NCBI RefSeq assembly: GCF_900141665.1
Contig: NZ_FQYI01000001.1
Span: 186,001 to 250,000, forward strand
Length of the DNA stretch: 64,000 nucleotides
DNA from: Cruoricaptor ignavus
GTDB taxonomy: Bacteria > Bacteroidota > Bacteroidia > Flavobacteriales > Weeksellaceae
Direction: 5' to 3'
Position numbers and translations under genes: made by a program. The notes beneath the pieces were generated by a model. The model was not told the origin of the DNA, ran no database searches, and worked only from the letters and a program-made list of their open reading frames with translations. Positions 33,827-43,567 of the stretch are shown piece after piece. The number at the start of each line of letters is the position of its first letter. The stretch's first letter is position 1.

Positions 33827-35236
33827 TCAACTTTTCCTGATGAGCAAAGCGATGTTTTCAATGTGGTGCGTCTGCGGAAACATATCGACTGGCAGAATCT
33901 TCCTGAGCGTGTACGCCTCCTTCAGCAGCGCTATGTCCCTTGCCTGCGTGGCGCTGTTGCAGCTTACATATACTATTTTCTCTGGGCGCAGCTTCAGGAT
34001 TTGCTCCACCACCTTTTGGTGCATACCGTCTCTCGGCGGATCGGTGATGAGTACATCAGCTTTCGGGTGCGCCGCCAGAAATTCTTCCGTGAAAACCTCC
34101 TTCATATCACCGCAGTAGAAGGTGCAGTTCTCCAGGCCGTTCAGCTTGGCGTGGTCTTTCGCAGCGGCTATGGCTTCTGGCACGGCTTCTATGCCGATGA
34201 CCTGCCCTGCCTTCCTTGCCACATATTGGGCGATGGTTCCAGTGCCGGTGTACAGATCGTAAACCGTTTCTCCGCCTTGTAAATCAGCAAGTTCCAGCGT
34301 TTTGCGGTAAAGTTCCAAAGCCTGGTGATAATTCGTCTGAAAGAATGATTTTGGGCCGATGCGGAATTTCAGGCCGTCCATTTCTTCGGTTAAAAAGCCT
34401 TCGCCGAAATAGGTTTGGAAATCCAGATCGTAGATGCTATCATTAGCCTTTGGGTTGATGGCGTACAGCAGCGTTTTAATTTGCGGAAATTTCCCGAGTA
34501 GGAAGTCAAACAGCGCTTCCCGATTTTCCTTCTCCTCACGGAAAAGCTGAAACGCCACCATCCATTCCCCTTTGGAATTTTGGCGAAGCATCAATGAGCG
34601 CAGAAAGCCGCCGTGATTTTTCACATCGAAAAATTCCAGGCCGTTCTTCGTGGCAAAATCTTTCACTGCCAAGCGTATTTCGTTGGATGGCGCTTCCTGA
34701 AGCCAGCATTCTTTCAGATCCAGAATCTTGCTCCACATTCCCGGTATGTGGAAGCCCAGCGCATTTCTCTCGGCTATTTCTTCCTGAGAATTTATTTCCT
34801 TCGGCGAAAGCCAGCGTGCGTTGGAAAAGGAAAATTCCATCTTGTTTCGATAGAAATACTGCCTTTCCGAACCGAGAATCGGCAGCGTTTCAAAATCCGA
34901 GAGCCCGCCAATTCTGCGAAGATTATTTTCTACTTCATTCTTCTTGAATTCTAGCTGCTTTTCGTAGCTCAGGTTCTGCCATTTGCAGCCGCCGCAAACT
35001 CCGAAGTGTATGCATTTTGGTTCCACTCTGTCCGGCGATTTTCCCAGGATTTCCACTGCATCGCCTTCTATGTACCGGGATTTGTTTTTGCGCACCAGCA
35101 CATTCACAAGATCGCCAGGTACAGCGCCGCTTACCAGCACGGTTTTCCCCTCGTCGGTTTTCCCGACAGCCACACCTTTTGCGCCGGCATTTTCTAGCCG
35201 GATGTTTTCCAGAATGTAGTGCTTTCTTCTCGCCAT
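33827..35236 (-). CDS. rlmD: 23S rRNA (uracil-5-)-methyltransferase, RlmD/TrmA family
   Basis: SAM-dependent RNA m5U methyltransferase of 469 residues. An N-terminal TRAM domain (about 1-60) is followed by iron-sulfur cysteines in CIHFGVCGGCKWQNLSYEKQ. The SAM motif is VYDLYTGTGTIAQYVA, then LITDPPRDGMHQKV and the nucleophile Cys in VYVSCNSATQARDIALL. I place the start at the ATG at 35236 (MARRKHYILENIRLE), because a longer frame would run into the terminator of the upstream gene. The exact uridine modified is inferred from family. Confidence 0.93.
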   Translation of the reverse strand: MARRKHYILENIRLENAGAKGVAVGKTDEGKTVLVSGAVPGDLVNVLVRKNKSRYIEGDAVEILGKSPDRVEPKCIHFGVCGGCKWQNLSYEKQLEFKKNEVENNLRRIGGLSDFETLPILGSERQYFYRNKMEFSFSNARWLSPKEINSQEEIAERNALGFHIPGMWSKILDLKECWLQEAPSNEIRLAVKDFATKNGLEFFDVKNHGGFLRSLMLRQNSKGEWMVAFQLFREEKENREALFDFLLGKFPQIKTLLYAINPKANDSIYDLDFQTYFGEGFLTEEMDGLKFRIGPKSFFQTNYHQALELYRKTLELADLQGGETVYDLYTGTGTIAQYVARKAGQVIGIEAVPEAIAAAKDHAKLNGLENCTFYCGDMKEVFTEEFLAAHPKADVLITDPPRDGMHQKVVEQILKLRPEKIVYVSCNSATQARDIALLKEAYTLRKILPVDMFPQTHHIENIALLIRKS

Positions 35237-35246
35237 ATTTGTCGCC

Positions 35247-35270
35247 AAAAAAGCGGACAAATTTGCCCGC
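35247..35270 (-). terminator. Terminator of the thioredoxin-fold lipoprotein gene
   Basis: Minus strand: GCGGGCA pairs with TGTCCGC (one G-T) around AATT, followed by six T. It also fixes the rlmD start downstream of it. Confidence 0.75.
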
Positions 35271-35289
35271 CTGATTTTTTTTGGTTAAA

Positions 35290-36789
35290 TCATTTCGTTG
35301 CCGCGGAATCAATCGCTTCTCCGCCCACCTGAATTTGCGCCGGATATTCCGCCTGAATTTGCGGTGCCTTCAGCCCTGTGGCATTATCCAGAGTGTTAAC
35401 CAAATCGGGATCGCCAAGGTTGTAAAACCGCCGGCTTGCCAGTTTGCCATCTTTATCCACCAAAATAAAATGCGGCAGCGTGAAGCCGAAAATTGCAAAA
35501 TCCCTTGCAGCCTTGCTGTTGATGCCGCCTTCAATCCAGTAGTTTTTCCCAGGGAAGCCGCTGAACATTGCGCTGCTCGTTTTTTGGAACTGCTCCTTCG
35601 TATCATCCAGATTCACGAAAGCAAAATCCATTTTCGTTTTGTAGAAATCCGCCACTTCTTTCAGCATTGGCACGGTGTTCACCGCAATGTTCGGATTCCA
35701 GGATGCGTAGAAAGCTACGAGTGTTGGCCTGCCTTTCAAATCTTTCAGGCTGATGGTTTTTCCGTCCGCCGTTTGCAGTTTCAGGTTTGGCTCCGTTTCT
35801 TTTTGAAATCCTAAAACAGCGGTCTGCAGTTTTTTCAGTTCAGATTTTACCTCGCCGTTTTTGATGTACTCATCGGTAATTTTAGTGATTTTGTCAAAAT
35901 TTTTGGCATTCATCGGGTTGATGTCAAATTGCGCCAAAACCGTTGCCAGCATATAATCCTTCGTGATTTGCGAAAAATCTTTTTTGGTTTCCAGATATTT
36001 CCCGAAAAGCTCCGTCATCATCATATCATCCGTAGGGTTTTGCTTTTGCGCAAAAGCGTCGAAATCTTCACCGATGCTTTCCAGCAGGAAAGACCGATAT
36101 TGCGGGAATTGCTTTACTAGCCGGTCATTTTCCTTCGTCATTTCCTTTTTATAATCCAGCAGTGCCTGTGACGGTTTGTAGGCCACATTGCCAGAAATTC
36201 GCCCGTGCACCTTGCCGTAAATTTCCACGATGCTGGCAAGCTGAATTTTCGTTTCGTCCTTTTTATAATTTACAACTTCCTTATCGGCATTTATTTTCTT
36301 TGCCTCATCGTCAATTGCCTTATTCAGCTGGGTTTCAAGTTTCTTCACGGATTCCAGGAATGCTTTTTCATCTTTCGTAAGCCACTCATTTTGGTTGATG
36401 CCTCTCATTATTTCCTGAAACTTTTTTTCTGTACTAGCCAGGAAATCGTTGTTTGTTTTGGCATCCCCACTGATTTTGAATTGGCCCTCAAAATCGTTGG
36501 CATCGGAAGTAATCTGCAGTTTCTGACCTTTTTTCAGGTAGAAGGTCGTCATTTGTCCGGCACAGGTCATCACATATATGCCGTTTTTCGGCGCTACAAA
36601 CTCGCCGGAAAATTCGCCGTTTGGGCTCACTGGGATGTTGATTAGGGGCAAAGCTGCTACGCCGGAAGCCTCGATGAATTCAATCCTTTCCAGCGGAGAA
36701 GCATTACCGATTTTACCTGAAACTTCCGTTTTTTTCGAGCAGGAAACGATGGTCATCGCCAGCAAGAGAAACCACAAAACTTTTTTCAT
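35290..36789 (-). CDS. Thioredoxin-fold lipoprotein lacking the CxxC motif
   Basis: Lipoprotein of 499 residues from the ATG at 36789: MKKVLWFLLLAMTIVSCSKK with the lipobox Cys at residue 17. An N-terminal beta-rich domain of the DUF4369 kind (VSGKIGNASPLERIEF) is followed by a long helical middle region. The C-terminal 150 residues are TlpA/AhpC-like (LKDLKGRPTLVAFYASWNPN, FAFVNLDDTKEQF, LPHFILVDKDGKLASR). The usual WCxxC is WNPNI, so no redox cysteines are present at the active site. That suggests a structural or binding role rather than disulfide exchange (inference). Confidence 0.88.
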   Translation of the reverse strand: MKKVLWFLLLAMTIVSCSKKTEVSGKIGNASPLERIEFIEASGVAALPLINIPVSPNGEFSGEFVAPKNGIYVMTCAGQMTTFYLKKGQKLQITSDANDFEGQFKISGDAKTNNDFLASTEKKFQEIMRGINQNEWLTKDEKAFLESVKKLETQLNKAIDDEAKKINADKEVVNYKKDETKIQLASIVEIYGKVHGRISGNVAYKPSQALLDYKKEMTKENDRLVKQFPQYRSFLLESIGEDFDAFAQKQNPTDDMMMTELFGKYLETKKDFSQITKDYMLATVLAQFDINPMNAKNFDKITKITDEYIKNGEVKSELKKLQTAVLGFQKETEPNLKLQTADGKTISLKDLKGRPTLVAFYASWNPNIAVNTVPMLKEVADFYKTKMDFAFVNLDDTKEQFQKTSSAMFSGFPGKNYWIEGGINSKAARDFAIFGFTLPHFILVDKDGKLASRRFYNLGDPDLVNTLDNATGLKAPQIQAEYPAQIQVGGEAIDSAATK

Positions 36790-36810
36790 TGCGCAATAAA
36801 TTTCGATTTG

Positions 36811-36818
36811 CAAAAGTA
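36811..36818 (-). promoter_or_regulatory. -7 element of the thioredoxin-fold lipoprotein gene
   Basis: Minus-strand TACTTTTG (TAnnTTTG) 21 bases before the ATG at 36789, supporting that start. Confidence 0.55.
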
Positions 36819-36847
36819 AGAAAAGCGAATGAAAGGACGATTTTCCC

Positions 36848-36882
36848 GATATAATTGATTACTGAAATTTGATAATTGATAT
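36848..36882 (-). repeat. 7-base microrepeat upstream of the thioredoxin-fold lipoprotein
   Basis: Five heptads in perfect register on the minus strand, for example ATATCAA, TTATCAA and TAATCAA. They lie upstream of the -7 element. Confidence 0.65.
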
Positions 36883-36902
36883 GTGAAACCGTACACCACA
36901 AT

Positions 36903-36936
36903 AAAAAAAGCCGCTCGAAAATCAAGCGGCGTTTTT
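36903..36936. terminator. Terminator of the sdhCAB operon
   Basis: GCCGCT pairs with AGCGGC around a 9-base loop, with an A run on one side and a T run on the other. On the minus strand it lies 30 bases after sdhB. Confidence 0.8.
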
Positions 36937-36965
36937 TAAATATTCTGTAAAAAATCTGTAAAAAA

Positions 36966-37733
36966 TTATCCTCTGTCGATAAATGCCGACATATATTCCC
37001 TGTTCAACCTTGCGATGTTCTCCATAGAAATTTCTTTCGGGCATTCCACCGAACAAGCACCAGTATTTGAGCAGTTTCCGAAGCCTTCCTCATCCATCGT
37101 CTGCACCATATTGAGCACGCGGCGTTTCGCCTCTACCCTACCTTGCGGAAGCAATGCAAACTGAGAAACTTTCGCTCCTACGAAAAGCATCGCAGAGCCG
37201 TTCTTACAAGCAGCTACACAAGCACCGCAACCAATGCACGCCGCAGCATCCATCGCCTTATCAGCATTATCTTTCGGCACTGGGATGGCGTTGGCATCCA
37301 GCGTGTTACCAGAAGTATTTACGGAGATGAAACCACCTGCTGCCATAATTCTGTCGAACGCAGAACGGTCCACCACCAAATCCTTTATCACCGGGAATGC
37401 CGCACTTCTCCAAGGTTCGATGGTGATGGTTTCTCCATCCCGGAACATCCTCATATGAAGTTGGCAGGTTGTAATTCCGGTATCAGGTCCGTGCGGACGG
37501 CCGTTGATGTATAGCGAGCACATCCCGCAAATTCCTTCGCGGCAATCGTGGTCGAAAGCTACAGGCTCCTTGCCGTCGTTCACCAGGTTTTCATTCAGGA
37601 TGTCCAGCATTTCCAGGAATGAAGAATCTGGGGAGACATCGGAAAGTTTGTAAACTTCGAACTGCCCTTTAGATTTATTGTTTTTCTGCCTCCAGATTTT
37701 CAGAGTCAGGTTAAGTCCTCTTTTTGCACTCAT
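36966..37733 (-). CDS. sdhB: Succinate dehydrogenase iron-sulfur subunit
   Basis: Electron-transfer subunit of respiratory complex II, 255 residues. The [2Fe-2S] site is [18 protein letters not shown]. The [4Fe-4S] and [3Fe-4S] cysteines are in [15 protein letters not shown] and [16 protein letters not shown]. The start [19 protein letters not shown] is standard for the Bacteroidota form. Last gene of sdhCAB, 20 bases after sdhA. Confidence 0.98.
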   Translation of the reverse strand: MSAKRGLNLTLKIWRQKNNKSKGQFEVYKLSDVSPDSSFLEMLDILNENLVNDGKEPVAFDHDCREGICGMCSLYINGRPHGPDTGITTCQLHMRMFRDGETITIEPWRSAAFPVIKDLVVDRSAFDRIMAAGGFISVNTSGNTLDANAIPVPKDNADKAMDAAACIGCGACVAACKNGSAMLFVGAKVSQFALLPQGRVEAKRRVLNMVQTMDEEGFGNCSNTGACSVECPKEISMENIARLNREYMSAFIDRG

Positions 37734-37753
37734 AGTATATCGGTTTGTGCGAC

Positions 37754-39766
37754 TTATTTATAACTTCTTGTTTTCACCTCGATGTTTTCGTACACAAGTT
37801 CTTCTTTGTGCATCACCTCAGCATTGATGTCCGCACCTTTGTATTCCCAGGCTGCTACATACATATAGTTCTGGTCATCGCGTTCTGCTTCACCATCCGG
37901 TGTGGAATGGTCTTCGCGGAAGTGTCCACCGCAGGATTCGTTTCTTTCCAAAGCATCTATCGCCATCAGCTGCCCAAGTTCCATAAAATCGGCAACGCGG
38001 AAAGCCTTCTCCAGCTCGGTATTCATCTCGTTGGCTCCGCCAGGCACTCTTACATCCTGCCAGAATTCTTTGCGAAGCTCCTCAATTTCTCGGATGGCTT
38101 CCCTCAGACCTTCCGGCGTTCTTCCCATACCTACCTTGTTCCACATAATGTTGCCAAGGATTTTGTGGTAATGATCCACGGAATGTTTACCATTGTTGCT
38201 AAGGAAGAATTCCACCTTATCTCTCACTGCTTTTTCAGCTTCGTCAAATTCCGCAGTATCAGTCGGTATTTTTCCGGTTCTGATGTCTGCAGAAAGATAA
38301 TCTGCAATGGTGTACGGCAGCACGAAATATCCGTCAGCAAGGCCCTGCATTAAAGCGGAAGCACCAAGCCTGTTCGCACCGTGGTCAGAGAAATTTGCTT
38401 CACCGATTACGAAACAGCCAGGGATTGTGGACATCAGGTTATAATCCACCCAAACTCCGCCCATTGTGTAGTGTACCGCAGGGTAAATCTTCATCGGCGT
38501 TACATAAGGATTATCCGCCGTAATCTTCTCATACATAACGAAAAGGTTGCCGTACTTTTCTTCTACCCAGGCTCTTCCAAGCTTGTAGATTTCTTCCTGA
38601 GAAGGATTGTGCAGGTGTTTCTCCATCGCCGCTTCCCTTCCCTTTTTCATAATTTCTGTAGAGAAATCCAGGAAAACGCCTTCCTTAGTATCGTTGTTCT
38701 CAATGCCGAAACCTGCATCGCATCTTTCCTTGGCCGCTCTGGAAGCCACATCTCGCGGAACAAGGTTTCCGAAGGCAGGGTATCTTCTTTCAAGGTAATA
38801 ATCGCGGTCTTCTTCCTTAATATTTTCTGGCTTCAGCCTTCCTTCACGAATGGCGATAGCATCTTCCTGATTTTTCGGCACCCAGATTCTTCCGGAATTT
38901 CTCAGGGATTCAGACATCAAAGTCAGTTTAGACTGCTGAGTTCCGTGCACCGGAATACAGGTAGGGTGAATCTGCACGAAGCAAGGGTTTGCAAAGTAAG
39001 CGCCCTTCTTGTGAATTTTCCACGCCGCAGAGCAATTGGAGCCCATAGCATTGGTAGAAAGGAAATACACATTGCCATATCCGCCGGATGCAATAACCAC
39101 AGCATGTGCAGAATGCCTTTCGATTTCGCCGGTTACCAGGTTTCTCACGATTACGCCGCGTGCTTTCCCGTCCACAATCACCAGGTCCATCATTTCGTGG
39201 CGGTTGTACATTTTAATCTTGCCCTTGCCGATTTGGCGGCTCATCGCTGAATAAGCGCCCAGCAAAAGCTGCTGCCCGGTTTGTCCTTTAGCGTAGAAAG
39301 TTCTCTTCACTTGCACACCACCGAAGGAGCGGTTGTCCAGCTGTCCGCCGTACTCTCTTCCGAAAGGCACACCTTGCGCAACGCATTGGTCGATGATATT
39401 TGCAGAAACTTCCGCAAGCCTGTAAACATTGGCTTCTCTCGCACGATAGTCACCACCTTTGATGGTATCGTAGAACAGGCGGTAAGTGGAATCGCCATCG
39501 TTCTGATAATTCTTCGCAGCGTTGATACCGCCCTGTGCAGCGATAGAGTGTGCACGGCGTGGCGAATCCTGATAGCAAAAGGCCTTTACATTATAGCCCT
39601 GCTCTGCCAAAGTAGCTGCCGCAGAACCGCCGGCCAAACCGGTGCCAATCACGATGATGTCAATCTTATCGCGGTTGTTCGGCGCCACAAGGTTCATATG
39701 GTCTTTATGATTTTTCCATTTGTCCTTTAATGGACCGGCAGGAATTTTCGAATTGAGAGTGCTCAT
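37754..39766 (-). CDS. sdhA: Succinate dehydrogenase flavoprotein subunit
   Basis: Catalytic subunit oxidising succinate to fumarate, 670 residues. The FAD-binding Rossmann motif is [20 protein letters not shown], the FAD-linking His is in [17 protein letters not shown], and substrate-site residues are in the [20 protein letters not shown] region. The long form (over 640 residues) matches the SdhA/FrdA type of Bacteroidota and epsilonproteobacteria. Second gene of sdhCAB. Confidence 0.98.
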   Translation of the reverse strand: MSTLNSKIPAGPLKDKWKNHKDHMNLVAPNNRDKIDIIVIGTGLAGGSAAATLAEQGYNVKAFCYQDSPRRAHSIAAQGGINAAKNYQNDGDSTYRLFYDTIKGGDYRAREANVYRLAEVSANIIDQCVAQGVPFGREYGGQLDNRSFGGVQVKRTFYAKGQTGQQLLLGAYSAMSRQIGKGKIKMYNRHEMMDLVIVDGKARGVIVRNLVTGEIERHSAHAVVIASGGYGNVYFLSTNAMGSNCSAAWKIHKKGAYFANPCFVQIHPTCIPVHGTQQSKLTLMSESLRNSGRIWVPKNQEDAIAIREGRLKPENIKEEDRDYYLERRYPAFGNLVPRDVASRAAKERCDAGFGIENNDTKEGVFLDFSTEIMKKGREAAMEKHLHNPSQEEIYKLGRAWVEEKYGNLFVMYEKITADNPYVTPMKIYPAVHYTMGGVWVDYNLMSTIPGCFVIGEANFSDHGANRLGASALMQGLADGYFVLPYTIADYLSADIRTGKIPTDTAEFDEAEKAVRDKVEFFLSNNGKHSVDHYHKILGNIMWNKVGMGRTPEGLREAIREIEELRKEFWQDVRVPGGANEMNTELEKAFRVADFMELGQLMAIDALERNESCGGHFREDHSTPDGEAERDDQNYMYVAAWEYKGADINAEVMHKEELVYENIEVKTRSYK

Positions 39767-39807
39767 ATTTTCAGAAAAATCTTTAAAATTAACAACAATC
39801 CTTCAGC

Positions 39808-40482
39808 CTAATAAATTGGTGCATCGGCAAAAAAATGATAAAGCGCGATGAAGATGAAGCCTGCAGGAATCAGGATGGAATACCACTTGCCGAAGCCTTT
39901 GATGAATGGCGTGTACTTTGGATGCCTTGCACCAACCGACTGGAACGACGACTGGAAGCCGTGCGCCAAATGCAGGCCAAGCAGCACATTGGCAATTACA
40001 TAGGCTGCCACACGAATAGGATCTTTAAACTTGTGGTTCAGCTCGTCCCAAAACCTGTCCGTTACCACGGCTTCTCTTGCGATGTACTTGTAGTTCATCT
40101 CGTGAATCCAGAAATCATACAGGTGAAGTGCAAGGAACGCCAAAACCACCGCACCGGAAATTATCATATTCCGGCTCATCCAGGTAGAGTTTTCGTTGCC
40201 GCGGTTTACCGCATATTTTACAGGCCTTGCCTGCTTGTTCTTGATTTCCAGAACAAAGCCCATTACAAAATGGAAAATAACGGCGAACATAAGGATGGGC
40301 TGCATAAGCACCTGCACTAAAGGGCTATAGCCCATAAAGTACGATGCCTGATTGAAAGCGTCCTTATCGAAAACCGAAATCATATTGACGCTGAGGTGCA
40401 TCACTAGGAAAATGAGCAGGAACATTGCCGATAAAGCCATCGCATATTTTCTGCCAATGGTAGAGCCAGTAAGACTTGCCAT
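39808..40482 (-). CDS. sdhC: Succinate dehydrogenase cytochrome b subunit
   Basis: Membrane anchor of complex II, 224 residues, five predicted membrane segments (for example YAMALSAMFLLIFLVMHLSV and VMGFVLEI). Conserved His residues in the segments are candidate haem ligands, as in one-subunit type B anchors, so no separate sdhD is expected and none is seen. A -7 element precedes it. First gene of sdhCAB. Confidence 0.95.
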   Translation of the reverse strand: MASLTGSTIGRKYAMALSAMFLLIFLVMHLSVNMISVFDKDAFNQASYFMGYSPLVQVLMQPILMFAVIFHFVMGFVLEIKNKQARPVKYAVNRGNENSTWMSRNMIISGAVVLAFLALHLYDFWIHEMNYKYIAREAVVTDRFWDELNHKFKDPIRVAAYVIANVLLGLHLAHGFQSSFQSVGARHPKYTPFIKGFGKWYSILIPAGFIFIALYHFFADAPIY

Positions 40483-40504
40483 AATATTTTTTAAATTATT
40501 AAAC

Positions 40505-40512
40505 GCAAAGTT
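40505..40512 (-). promoter_or_regulatory. -7 element of sdhCAB
   Basis: Minus-strand TAACTTTG (TAnnTTTG) 22 bases before the sdhC ATG. Confidence 0.55.
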
Positions 40513-40582
40513 AAAAATTGCAAGCCTATTTTAAAAGTGAGAAATGTCAGAAAACTTCAGTTTGTAAACTTTCTAAATAAAC

Positions 40583-42373
40583 TCAGTCCAGCGGATAAGC
40601 CTTCCCACCGTGATTTGCGCTGCGTGCCTTCTCAGGAATTGGATGGATTCTTAATTCCGAAATGCGGTTTTTGCTTAGGTAAGGCTCCACCAGGTATTTC
40701 GCGGCCTTCGCTTTATCGGCCTTCGGCGAAAGGTAGAATTCCGCCAAATTCTTATCCTTTATAATAAGGTGTTTCTGCCGGAAATTTTCAACCAGAAGAA
40801 CTTCCGATTTTTTGAAATAATAATAATTGAGCGAAATTCTCAGCGCGATGAACATTAACAGAATTGCCGCGAAATTCAAAACCGGCCGAATTTTTTTGCG
40901 AAGAAAGACCTGCCCCAGAAAATAAATCGTGAGAAATGCCAAAAGTACCTCTGCCAGAGTCATTGGGATATTTTTCGCAAAACCGAAATCTGCTGCCGCA
41001 AAAGCGTGAATAACTTTGAGTAAAAACTGAACGGCGGCATCATACACTTCCGTAAGCCATTGAATTTCAATATTTAACGAAAACAAAGTAGCGAGAAACA
41101 GCGAGAAAATGATGACAACTTCTACCACAGGAATTACGAGCAAATTGGCAGGGATGGAAACGAGCGAATATTGATGAAAATAGTAGATAACGAGCGGCAG
41201 CGTTGCGATTTGCGCGCTGAGGCTCACCGAAAATACCGTGGCGAACAGCCTTTTCCAGCGGTTTGTCAAATTTCCGAACCACGCTAAAATCGGCCGGTTC
41301 ATCCAGAAAATTCCCAGCACAGCGATGAAGCTCAGCTGAAAACCGACATTATAAAACTGATGCGTATCCACCAGCAAAATCGCGAAAGCTGCCAATGCTA
41401 CGGCGTTCAGCAAATCGGGTTTCCTTTGCAGCAAAACGAAGGCGTAGTAAGTGGTGAGCATTATGCAGCTTCGCACAACGGACGGCCCATAATCAATTAA
41501 AACAGCGAAAGCCCAAATGAAAACCAAGGCCAATACGATTTGTGTTTTTCGCAACATAAATGGCAAAATTTTACGGATAATGAAAAGCATTGTCCAGAAA
41601 ATAATCGCCATATGAGTTCCGGAAATTGCCAGGATGTGCACTAGGCCGCTTCGATTAAAATCGTTCACAGTTTCGGAATCCATTTCCGTTCTGTCTGCCA
41701 AGATAATACCCTTCAAAAATTCCCGGCTTTTCGGCGAAAGTTGTGAAGCATCGATATTTTCTAAAATTTCCAGCCTTTTCTGTTTGATTTTCTCAACGAA
41801 AGACAAATCCTTTCTTGAAATCGGCTCAATTCCAGAATTGAGAAAAGCCTGATGGTAAATGCCTTTCCGCGAAAGAAACTTAGCGTAATCAAACTGAAAA
41901 TCATTGTTCGGATGCTCCACTAAATTAATGAAAGATTCCGCCTGATAATAGTGTTTAAAATCGGGTTTTGCCTCATCTTTCGGAATTGAAACCACGATTT
42001 TCAATGGTTCAGAATTGCCACTTTTAAACGATTTTAGCTTTAAGATTTCAGCTTCGTAACGACGGTATCTTTCGTTTGAATTTAATTTTTTTGTAATCTT
42101 AAAAATGAATTTCTGCCGGCCTACAAATTCAGAAATCTGTGGAATTTTATTATTCTGAAAATGAAAAAAACTACCAATTCCTAAAAATAAAATCCCTAAG
42201 AAAACGCCGCGAAATTTTTGAAAAATGTAATTCGGAATAAAACTAAGAAAGCCGATTAAAACCGAAGCTATTAAAATGAAATTCCAAACTTTTGCACCGA
42301 AATTAAAATTTTCCGCCAGAAGAATTCCAGCGATAAAACAGGCCAACATTATAAGCAGCGGCTGCTCTTTCAT
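40583..42373 (-). CDS. ComEC/Rec2-family membrane protein
   Basis: Polytopic inner-membrane protein of 596 residues, related to the DNA-uptake channel of naturally competent bacteria. A DUF4131-type N-terminal region (about 1-200) is followed by the Competence domain (about 210-480), with the signature SGLVHILAISGTHMAIIFW and DYGPSVVRSCIMLTTYYAF. The C-terminal metallo-beta-lactamase domain of full-length ComEC is absent; only about 80 residues follow the last membrane segment. Whether the cell is competent cannot be told. It follows lpxB by 9 bases on the same strand. Confidence 0.9.
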   Translation of the reverse strand: MKEQPLLIMLACFIAGILLAENFNFGAKVWNFILIASVLIGFLSFIPNYIFQKFRGVFLGILFLGIGSFFHFQNNKIPQISEFVGRQKFIFKITKKLNSNERYRRYEAEILKLKSFKSGNSEPLKIVVSIPKDEAKPDFKHYYQAESFINLVEHPNNDFQFDYAKFLSRKGIYHQAFLNSGIEPISRKDLSFVEKIKQKRLEILENIDASQLSPKSREFLKGIILADRTEMDSETVNDFNRSGLVHILAISGTHMAIIFWTMLFIIRKILPFMLRKTQIVLALVFIWAFAVLIDYGPSVVRSCIMLTTYYAFVLLQRKPDLLNAVALAAFAILLVDTHQFYNVGFQLSFIAVLGIFWMNRPILAWFGNLTNRWKRLFATVFSVSLSAQIATLPLVIYYFHQYSLVSIPANLLVIPVVEVVIIFSLFLATLFSLNIEIQWLTEVYDAAVQFLLKVIHAFAAADFGFAKNIPMTLAEVLLAFLTIYFLGQVFLRKKIRPVLNFAAILLMFIALRISLNYYYFKKSEVLLVENFRQKHLIIKDKNLAEFYLSPKADKAKAAKYLVEPYLSKNRISELRIHPIPEKARSANHGGKAYPLD

Positions 42374-42382
42374 CGGGCTAAT

Positions 42383-43486
42383 TTACAGATTTACAATTAC
42401 TTCCGAAGCTTTTTCGCTTGCTCCTTTTCCTCCAAGTTTTTCGCGAAGCGTTGCGTAATCTTCCAAAATTCTCCCGCGGTTTTCACCTAAAATCAGGCTG
42501 AGTTCCCGCACCAAATTCTCCGTCGTCAGCTCTTCCTGAATCAGTTCCCTCACAACCTCCCTGTCCATTATCAGGTTCACCAGCGAAATAAAGCGGATGT
42601 TTTTCACCAGCATTTTCCCGATCGCAAAGGAAATCGCGCTGCCTTTGTAGCACACAACTTCCGGCACATTCAGCAGCGCCGTTTCCAGCGTGGCCGTTCC
42701 GGAAGTTACGAGCGCAGCCTTGGCGCAGCGCAGCAAATCGTAGGTTTTATTGCTTACGAATTTCACATTTTCATCGGTGAATTTCTCATAAAATTCCCGC
42801 GGCAAACCTGGTGCACCGGCTATCACAAACTGGTATTGCGGGAAGCGTTTCCTCACCGAAAGCATTATGTCGAGCATTTTCTCTACCTCCTGTTTTCGTG
42901 AGCCGGGCAAAAGCGCAATAATTTCCTTTTCGCCCAAGTGATTGTAAGACTTAAACTCCTCACAATCAATCGGTTGCAAATCCGAAATTGCATCAAGCAA
43001 AGGATGCCCCACAAATTTTGCACTCACCTGATGTTTTCGATAAAAATCTTTTTCAAACGGCAGGATGACGAGCATTTCATCCACAAATTTCCGGATGGTT
43101 TTCACCCTGCCTTCTTTCCACGCCCAAAGCTGTGGCGAAATATAATAAACTACCTTAAATCCCGATTTTTTTGCAAATTCTGCAATCCTCAAATTAAAAC
43201 CAGGATAATCGATAAGCACTAATGCATCAGGCTTCCAATAAGCAATATCATTTTTACAAAATTTAATATTCCGCAAAATTGTGGGTAAATTTTTAGCAAC
43301 TTCCAAAAAACCCATAAAGGCTAAGTCTTTATAATGCTTCACAGGTTTTTCGCCGCTTGCTTCCGCCATCAAATCGCCGCCCCAAAACCGAAACTCTGCC
43401 GCTGCATCATTCGCTTTCAGCGCCTTTATCAAGTTACTTCCGTGCAAATCGCCCGAAGCTTCACCGGCTATGATGTAGTATTTCAT
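42383..43486 (-). CDS. lpxB: Lipid-A-disaccharide synthase
   Basis: GT19 glycosyltransferase joining UDP-diacylglucosamine and lipid X into lipid A disaccharide; 367 residues. Family motifs: YYIAGEASGDLHGSNLIKAL at the N-terminus, VYYISPQLWAWKEGRVKTI, FVGHPLLDA, LLPGSRKQEVEKML and TSGTATLETALLNVPEVVCY. Peripheral at the inner membrane. Upstream of comEC in a likely two-gene unit; divergent from a glyoxalase-II-like gene. Confidence 0.97.
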   Translation of the reverse strand: MKYYIIAGEASGDLHGSNLIKALKANDAAAEFRFWGGDLMAEASGEKPVKHYKDLAFMGFLEVAKNLPTILRNIKFCKNDIAYWKPDALVLIDYPGFNLRIAEFAKKSGFKVVYYISPQLWAWKEGRVKTIRKFVDEMLVILPFEKDFYRKHQVSAKFVGHPLLDAISDLQPIDCEEFKSYNHLGEKEIIALLPGSRKQEVEKMLDIMLSVRKRFPQYQFVIAGAPGLPREFYEKFTDENVKFVSNKTYDLLRCAKAALVTSGTATLETALLNVPEVVCYKGSAISFAIGKMLVKNIRFISLVNLIMDREVVRELIQEELTTENLVRELSLILGENRGRILEDYATLREKLGGKGASEKASEVIVNL

Positions 43487-43546
43487 ACGCTTATGACCTT
43501 TGGCAAATTAAGTAAATTTCCCGCATTCTGGGTGGTTTTAAAATAT

Positions 43547-43554
43547 TAACTTTG
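43547..43554 (+). promoter_or_regulatory. -7 element of the glyoxalase-II-like gene
   Basis: TAACTTTG (TAnnTTTG) 13 bases before the GTG start. Confidence 0.5.
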
Positions 43555-43567
43555 TAAAAAACCTGCA

